A stretch of 64,000 bases of DNA from NCBI GenBank assembly GCA_948567375.1, contig OX419756.1, positions 55,566,333 through 55,630,332 on the forward strand. Reading direction: 5' to 3'. Below the pieces are notes generated by a model. It searched no databases and was not told where the DNA came from. It saw nothing but the letters and a program-made list of their open reading frames with translations. Source of the DNA: Lunularia cruciata. Taxonomy: Eukaryota > Streptophyta > Marchantiopsida > Lunulariales > Lunulariaceae. The position numbers were made by a program, and so were the translations under genes. Positions 57,482-64,000 of this stretch are shown one piece after another (position 1 is the first letter of the stretch; every line of letters begins with the position of its first letter).

Positions 57482-59815
57482 ATTTTTGTGATGTGGATCA
57501 AGCCAATTGCACAAGGACAATATGAGGAGGGCCAAGAGCCTCATCAAGCAATGGTTGATCAGATAGTTTAGGTGTTTACGAACATGTTTTTGGATGATCT
57601 ACCAAAGGGATTACCCTCTTATTGTGGTATGCCCTTCAAGATTGAGTTATTGCGGGGGAGTACTCCAATGAATAGACCAATCTATCGGCTCTCACCAAAG
57701 GAGTTGTGGGAGTTGCAAACAACACTTACGGAGTTGTTGGAGAAGGACTTCATACAACATAGTACCTCTCCTTAGAGAGCACCAATATTATTCATTCCAA
57801 AGAAGGATGGAGGACTTTGTTTCTATATTGATTACCATGGGCTCAATAAGCAAAGAATGAAGAATGCATATCCCTTGCTTGGGTTGATGACTTGCTTGAT
57901 CAATTGAGTGGAGCACAATACTTTTCCAAGTTGGATCTTCACAACGGCTGTTGGAAAATCCCCATTAATAGAGAGGATGTGCAAAAGACTGCCTTTTGCA
58001 TAAGGTATGGGGATTTTGAGTGGAGAGTTATACCTTTTGGGCTCACTAATGCTCTTGTAATCTTCATGGATCATATGCATCGGATGTTGGATAGACCATT
58101 GGATTGGTACATGGTGGTGTTCTTGGACAATATCTTAATCTATAGCAAGACAAAGGTAGAACACGTGAATCATGTGCGAGAAGTCCTAAGACAACTAGGA
58201 CAATGGAAATTTTATTGCAAGAAGTCAAAGTGTGCCTTTTGGCAGAAGGAGGTCACCTTCTTAGGTCACAAGATTGCATGGGGGAGATCAAGATGGAAGA
58301 GGAGAAAATCAAGGCCATTATTGATTGGCCTACTCCAAAGGATGCTATAGAAGTACAAGCATTTAATGGATTGGCCAGTTTTTACCAACGGGTCATCCAC
58401 TATTATGCTCATGTGACTACACCATTAATTGACCTCTTGGAGAAGAACTTGAGCTTCCAATGGACCACCAAGCATGAAGAAGCATTCCAGAAGTTGAAAC
58501 ATATGGTGTCTTTAAGACCCATTCTTCAACCATATGATCCTAAGCTACCTTGTATGGTTGATTTTGATTCTTCTAACTTGCAATTGGAGTCGTGTTGCAA
58601 TAGGAATTCCCAGATGTACTACATCCCATTGCCTTTATGTCTCACCAACTAAATATAGCTAAAAGAAATTACTCTACTCAAGATTGGGAACAACTTGCAA
58701 TGGTATATGTCACCAAGGTATGGAGGCATTATCTCTTGGGGAAACAAGTGATCATGCAAATTGTTCACAAACCATTGTTGTAGACCTTACACTTGGAACA
58801 CATGAAGAGTCGACATTATCGATGGGAGGAGCAACTCCAATTTTTTGACATCAAACTTGAGTACAAACCAGGTTGGTTCCATATCACCCTTGATGCTCTA
58901 TCACAATGACCTAATTTGAAGTCTCTTCCTCTCATCACGACGGCAATTATGATAGTGTCAATTGACTCCAAGGTCCATAACAAGTTTTGGTCAACTCTAC
59001 AACAAGATCCTTTCTTCCAAATGGTACATGGTTGTCTGACAACATACGACAAGGAGTACAACACCTTCTCCTTCAAGGAAGGCCTTCTATTCTATGAGGA
59101 CTGGATCTATGTTCTAGCCAAAGGCGATCTCCAACTTGTGTGACTCCAAGAAGCCCATGACTTACCAGTTGTTGGTCACATAGGTGTGGACAAGACCTTG
59201 GGTACCCTCCTACACAAATGGTGGTGGCCCAACATGGCAAGAGATGTTTGAGAGTTTGCCCAATTGTGTGAGAGTTGCCAACATAACAAGGCCAACAACC
59301 AGAAACCGAGTGGACTCTTTCAACCACTCCATATTCCATCTGCTTGATGGGAACACGTGAGCTTGGATCTCATTACATCTTTGCCCAAGACAAAGCAAGG
59401 TCACACAACGATAGTGATGTTTGTGGATAAGCTTAGTAAGGAAATCCATTTGGCACCAACCTTTGATACCATGGATGCTCCAACATTGGCGCAAATCTAC
59501 TTTGACATTGTCTTCAAGCATCATGGGATGCCTCTAGTACTCATCTCCAATCGTGATCCTTGATTCATTGGAAAATTTTGGCAAACAATCTTTTATATAC
59601 TCAACACCAAGCTTACTTTGTCCATGGCCCATCATCCTCAAACTGATAGACAAATTGAACGTGCAAAATTTTCCCTAGAGGATATGCTTTGTGCTTTTGT
59701 CAACGTTCACCATACCAATTGGAATGAATGTCTTGCAATTGCAGAGTTTGCATACAATAATTCCAAATAAGCATACACCGGATTCTCACATTTCTTCCTC
59801 AATTTTGGCCATGAT

Positions 59816-60545
59816 TGTAATACTCTGAGGATAGGAGACCTGAAGAGAAACACACCATGAGAAACACACATTTCACATTGAAACTCCGATGCCCCAAAGG
59901 AGCACCTTCTCTTTATTATATAGACAAGAGGATCTCCTCCAAGGAAGCTCCACCATAAGATTAGGCACATAGATAGGTGACATGTCAGCAAGCTCAACCC
60001 TTGGCTTACTTACTTGGATGGGTGACATGTTGGTCCTGGTCCTATCTGGTTGGTCAAACAATCTTTGATGAGAGGGAATCTTATAGGGAATCTTCCTATA
60101 GGAATCTTAGAATCATGGGTGATGTACCGTTCGAAATCTCTCAATGAGAAAAAGTAAGGGGGGAGGGTAGGCCAGCCTATCCTCCATTGGAGAGGATCTA
60201 AAATTTTTCTAGGCCTCCAAAATTACCTTTGAAGATTTTAGCCATTTTTTGGTTCCTACTCTATTAGTAGAAGTTCCCTTTTGGTGATACCTCTTTCTGA
60301 TCTGTTTAGTCCATCATGTGTAACATCCTTCCAAATGTTACTAAACCATTTCTCACCTTTAAATCATATGTCTAGCTATTGGTTCTAAGGTTTTCAAGTC
60401 TATTTTGGTTTTTGCCCTATTAGTAGAAGTATTATTTTGGTGATATTTCTATCTGATCTATTTTAACCATCATGTATAACATCATTCTAGATGTTACCAA
60501 ACCAAATTTCACATCTAGATCATATGGCTAACTCTTGGTATTACA
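59816..60545 (-). mobile_element. Solo LTR inside integrase of element C/D
   Basis: 730 bp bounded by TGTAATAC and GTATTACA, with flanking ATGAT (59811-59815) and AGGAT (60546-60550), a 5-bp target duplication with one difference. The host integrase reading resumes right after it. It is the same LTR family as 51710-52264 but in the opposite orientation and with extra sequence. Confidence 0.8.
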
Positions 60546-61192
60546 AGGATCTACTTGTTCCAAAATCTCTTCTTGCTCCTCTTCCATCTCATGTCCTTCA
60601 TACTTCCACCTTCTTGACAACCATAGCCCAATTCCTCCAAAAAGCCAAATCTCATCTCCTTGTTGCTCAAAATTGTCAAAAACAATATGTAAACCACCAT
60701 TGTCATGATGCCACCTTTCAAGTTGGTGATAAGGTCATGCTCTTGCCTAGTAACCTACCCCTCCTACTTGATATCCAAGTCCATAAACTTCCTCCTAATT
60801 GGATAAGACTCTTTGATGTCATCCAAATCATTTCTCTTTGTTGCTTATTGACTTGCCTTGCCTTGTCATATGCGCATCCACCATATCTTTCATATTTCTA
60901 AGTTAAAACCTTTTGTTCTTAATCCATCTTCTTTGCCTCTTGTGTCCAACCTCCTCCTCCTCCGGTCCCTATCAATGATCACAAAGAGTATGAAGTTGAT
61001 GGGATCCTTGCATGTTGCCACATTCAACAAGTCCATTGACAACATATAGAGTACAAAGTCCTCTAGAAAGGTTATCCCCTTCATGATGCCACTTGGGAGC
61101 CTCTTTCTCTTATGAAAAATGCATAAATGGCCATCTAGGAGTTTGAAGTTTTAATAGCAACGAGGACATCATCATCTTGTGGTGGGGGAATA

Positions 61193-61599
61193 TGTAACAA
61201 TATAAAGTTTAGCTACAAAGTTAGTCAAGGCTAACAAAGTAGCAAATGGGCCAAATTAGTCTAAAATATTCTAGAAGTATCTAGGAAGCTACTACCCTCC
61301 CAAGTATTGGATAATGTGCATGCCAAGTGGGAAATTCTAGAAGGAAGACTCTTGGAAAGCTTCTCAATTAACTTAGCTTGCACCCTAAATAGGTAACTTC
61401 TAGAAGCTTCCAACTAGCTTACCTTGCATGCCAAGTAAGCTGCTTCTAGAAAGAAACTTCTTTAGAAACTTCTCAAGAGCCTTGTGTGCTCCCTATAAAT
61501 ACCAAAGCCAAAGCTCATGCTAGGCATTTGGAGTTTCCCACACACTCTAGTGTCCCAATGTGATCTTCCATTTTCTCTCCATGGTCTTGATCTTTAACA
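61193..61599 (+). mobile_element. HSE-rich LTR copy D (right LTR)
   Basis: 407 bp, TGTAACAATATAA to CTTTAACA, with TATA-like CTATAAATA. It is closer to copy B than to its apparent partner C, sharing CCTCCCAAGTATTGG and GTTTCCCACAC. Confidence 0.85.
61397..61411 (+). promoter_or_regulatory. Perfect three-unit heat-shock element in LTR copy D
   Basis: CTTCTAGAAGCTTCC is three contiguous alternating units at the place homologous to the four-unit arrays of copies A and B. Confidence 0.6.
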
Positions 61600-63550
61600 T
61601 GCCTTATATGCATGGGAAAACCTCTTTAATGTCTAAGCAAACTCAATTGAATGAATGATATCTCACAAAATTTATTACTTGATAAGATTTTAAACATTCA
61701 ACATTGTACAATAAATATTTTCTCATGCTCTATTGAATTTGTCTAGCCATCAACAAAATTTTTTGGAGAGGATGATTATTACCTATAGTGTATGGCCTCT
61801 CATCTATATGTGCAAACATTGTCACTATAATTTTAATTTCCTTTGACATTTTACGAGCCCTTGCTAATTTGAGTGCCATCTCAAACTTTTGCTTGGATTT
61901 GGCAAGTCTCTCTTTGAATACTAACTTTTGTGCTTTCTTTCTCTTCTCCACCTCTGCATTCAGTTGAAGCTTTTCTATTTTAGTTGTCTTTGAGCATCAA
62001 TTTTTGCCAACTTATACCTCTCCTTCACCTCCAAAAATTCAACCTTCAATTTTGTGTGAATAGTATTAATCTTTTGCAAATTTTTTTATCATGAGAAAGC
62101 CTTTGAATTTAGCTTACATGATTTCCTCCTCTTGCATGATGGCTCACCCTCTCCCTCACCTTCTAGATCCTCTGATTCTCCATTTTTAAACTATTTTGTG
62201 CATTTCTTCTTCTCATGTTGAGGTCTCTTCTTGTACTCTTTTGTTTCTTCAAATTGGAACTTGAAAAGCCTCCTTGATAGGAAGTCCAAATGCTTCACTT
62301 CTTGCAGATACCAATGACATAAATTTGAAAGGCATCTCTTCTTTTGTACTTGGCATTGACCTTTGAGTTTCTTCTCAAACTCTTCTATTCAGTTAAACAA
62401 AACTTGCAAATCCTCCTTGACATGAAGTCCAAATATATTCCACTTGCATATTACAAAGGTATAAATTCAAAGGGCATCTCCTCTTGTATATTTGGAATCA
62501 TCAGTGGAATTGATTCATGCATAGGACATGATTGTGAAAAATCTACTTGAGAATTGCTTGACAAAGGCATGTTTTCTTTGGACAATCCTTCATGCTCCTT
62601 CAATGACTCTTTATCTATATCTATAAGTGTCACACTGAAAATCTTATCTTGTATGGACAATTCATTCAGGTTCAACATTGGCACGATTTTGATACTTACA
62701 ATGCAAGGAGAGAGATATTTTCTCTTCCTCCAAACAAGACATCCATTTGGTGCAAATAAGGACACACATGGTTTAACTTGTCCTCAATAGTGGTCCATAC
62801 ACATTTGATCTCTTATTGTGATACCTTCACCAGTGGATTTCTCTTTCCACTAGTGCGCTTCCTTGTAAGACTTCAAGAACCAAGCCCATTTCTTTTTCAA
62901 TCTCTCACTATTCATGGAAGTAGGAAATCCATTGCCAAATTTCACTAAAAAAGTTGCCATGTAACTAAAGGCAATGTTTTTATGAATGGTTTTTGTACTA
63001 CTACCATCATGAATTTGTTTAAAATGCTCTGAATCCTCCAAGTAATCCAAAATTTGGCTGTAATGATGTGGAACCATTTGAATCTATCTTTGTCACAGTT
63101 CCCTATGCTACCGCTACTAATTGTGCGAATACTAGGAACATTGCATTTTGTTCTACCTTTACCAAGAGGAGTCCTAAAAGGCACAATAGGCACTAAACAT
63201 ATCATTTTCAAAAGTTCTTGAATCCTAATCTTGCTCCCAGAATAGAACTATTCACTCCAAAATTAGAATTGACACTATAGAACCCTTGATTGCTACTCAC
63301 TAAAATATCAATCCGTCTTATGTTTTTGAGTAGGAGACAAAGAAAAGAATCCACAATTGCAATTCCAATATTTTTGTGCACTCTATGATTTCTTATACCA
63401 CAATTTAGTTTCAAAGTGAGACTGAAAAAATGATGCACTATGAATTTCTCCATGGAGATGTACCATAAGATCCTTCAAGTTGCCACTCTGGACCCAGCCT
63501 TCAAACAATTACCTTGGGGGTCATAAATCAATCCCAAACTCCACAGTTTT
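61600..63550 (-). pseudogene. Decayed minus-strand transposon-like gene(s), possible SANT/MYB-like part
   Basis: Several minus-strand open pieces lie here. The one at 62850-63077 ends with a Lys/Trp pattern (SERLKKKWAWFLKSYKEAH) that recalls MYB/SANT-like domains found in some plant transposon proteins. The one at 61730-61951 is a Lys/Arg-rich helix, coiled-coil-like. The middle (62269-62496) holds an internal tandem duplication. I see no transposase domain, so the class is open. The pieces are interrupted and probably non-functional. Confidence 0.3.
62269..62496 (-). repeat. Tandem duplication, period about 142 bp
   Basis: Copies at 62269-62354 and 62411-62496 share GAAGTCCAAAT, AAATTTGAAAGGCATCTC-like and CTTGG blocks. 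On the minus strand both encode the theme P-x3-EEMPFxF. It looks like an internal duplication in an old coding sequence. Confidence 0.65.
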
Positions 63551-64000
63551 CCTTTTGAGTGGATTTGCTCGCGCTTTGCTTCTAGTCACTAGTTATCTCT
63601 CGCGCATTCCCTCTCATGTTTAAACTTAGATGCTTAATTTCTCGTGAGTTCCTTCTTCTATTCAAACTTTCATTATGTGTGTGCAGAAGTTCAGATCTAT
63701 TGTGATTTTGTGGCACATGATACAGTGAGATTAGTTTACATTTAGGAGTTTTAATTCAATTATTCAAATTTTAACTTCCTAAACGACCCGAAAGTACCAC
63801 TTTCAACTCGGAATCCCTCTTCTAATACGGCCCTTAACAACCTGCTATAGCACGTAACTAAACTTCCAGACCGTTCAGGAATGGCCATCCATTTTTGTAC
63901 AGGTCCAGCCGAAAAGTTGACCGAACATGTCCCACAGTAGTCCCACTCCCGTGATTTGCGGAAATGAAACCCTCTATAGTGAATATCAATAGGGGAATAG
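63551..64000. other. Window end, nothing recognised
   Basis: The last 450 bases are less AT-rich than the block before. I see no gene, LTR border or RNA gene here. Confidence 0.4.

Larger units (their letters stand above)
55278..61599 (+). mobile_element. Old Ty3/Gypsy element with both LTRs, interrupted (element C/D)
   Basis: The left LTR is 55278-55705, then the initiator-Met-type primer site TGGTATCAAAGC at 55707. Parts in order are gag (about 55980-56850), protease (about 56900-57210), a tandem-repeat linker (57299-57481), reverse transcriptase (about 57570-58450), RNase H (about 58450-58910), and integrase (about 58920-59815 and 60546-61050). A purine tract GGTGGGGGA precedes the right LTR at 61193-61599. 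A solo LTR of another family sits inside integrase. It is broken many times. No matching target duplication flanks it, and the two LTRs differ by large indels. Confidence 0.8.

Noticed and set aside
1-64000. tRNA, rRNA, CRISPR array or operon structure
   Set aside because: No cloverleaf with both internal boxes, no rRNA-like sequence and no spaced direct-repeat array were seen; the gene structure is eukaryotic.

Overview
The window looks like nuclear DNA of a land plant, most likely a bryophyte (moss or liverwort) or another seed-free plant. The evidence is five plant-type nuclear genes: an HDC1/Rxt3 protein, a SEP1-like plastid antenna-family protein, a MUCI70/DUF616 glycosyltransferase, a plant NOT4-type RING protein, and an endoglycoceramidase-like GH5 that I would not expect in a typical flowering plant. 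Four of the five are placed by domain motifs. Exon borders come from reading splice sites and checking that phase is kept. The exact species is not determined.

Layout. Positions 1-1650 are AT-rich repeat debris with an odd three-armed hairpin (939-1000). Positions 1650-8650 are genic: an intronless HDC1-like gene (4243-6435) with a probable long leader. Positions 8650-17010 are AT-rich transposon remains with a solo LTR (11032-11454) and a foldback element at the right edge (16903-17010). Positions 17011-37197 form a gene island: GH5 endoglycoceramidase-like (+, 18249-20240), SEP1-like (-, 23169-21408, 4 exons), MUCI70/DUF616 (+, 24578-28711, about 7 exons) and NOT4-type RING protein (-, 36723-30889, 3 exons, one 4.1 kb intron carrying dispersed repeats). 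A 200-base assembly gap (37198-37397) separates this island from a 24 kb block of nested Ty3/Gypsy-type LTR retrotransposons (39448-61599). The window ends in decayed repeat sequence.

The retrotransposon block has at least four layers. An old minus-strand element (3' LTR 39448-39924) is split by a young, nearly whole Ty3 element (41190-49019, LTRs about 99% identical, 4-bp target duplication GTCC). Another old family starts at 51710 and is cut short. A third element (55278-61599) is itself interrupted by a solo LTR (59816-60545).

The most interesting signal is in one old LTR family (copies at 11032, 39448, 55278 and 61193). Its U3 region is built of ~60-bp modules packed with alternating GAA/TTC units. 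Two copies contain a perfect four-unit heat-shock element at the homologous place, one has three perfect units, and one has a four-unit array with a single mismatch. This resembles, in a different superfamily, the arrangement that makes the Arabidopsis Copia element ONSEN heat-responsive.

The genes do not form an operon-like unit. The only clear neighbour relations are a divergent promoter region between SEP1-like and MUCI70-like (23170-24577) and two convergent 3' ends (20241-21407 and 28712-30888).
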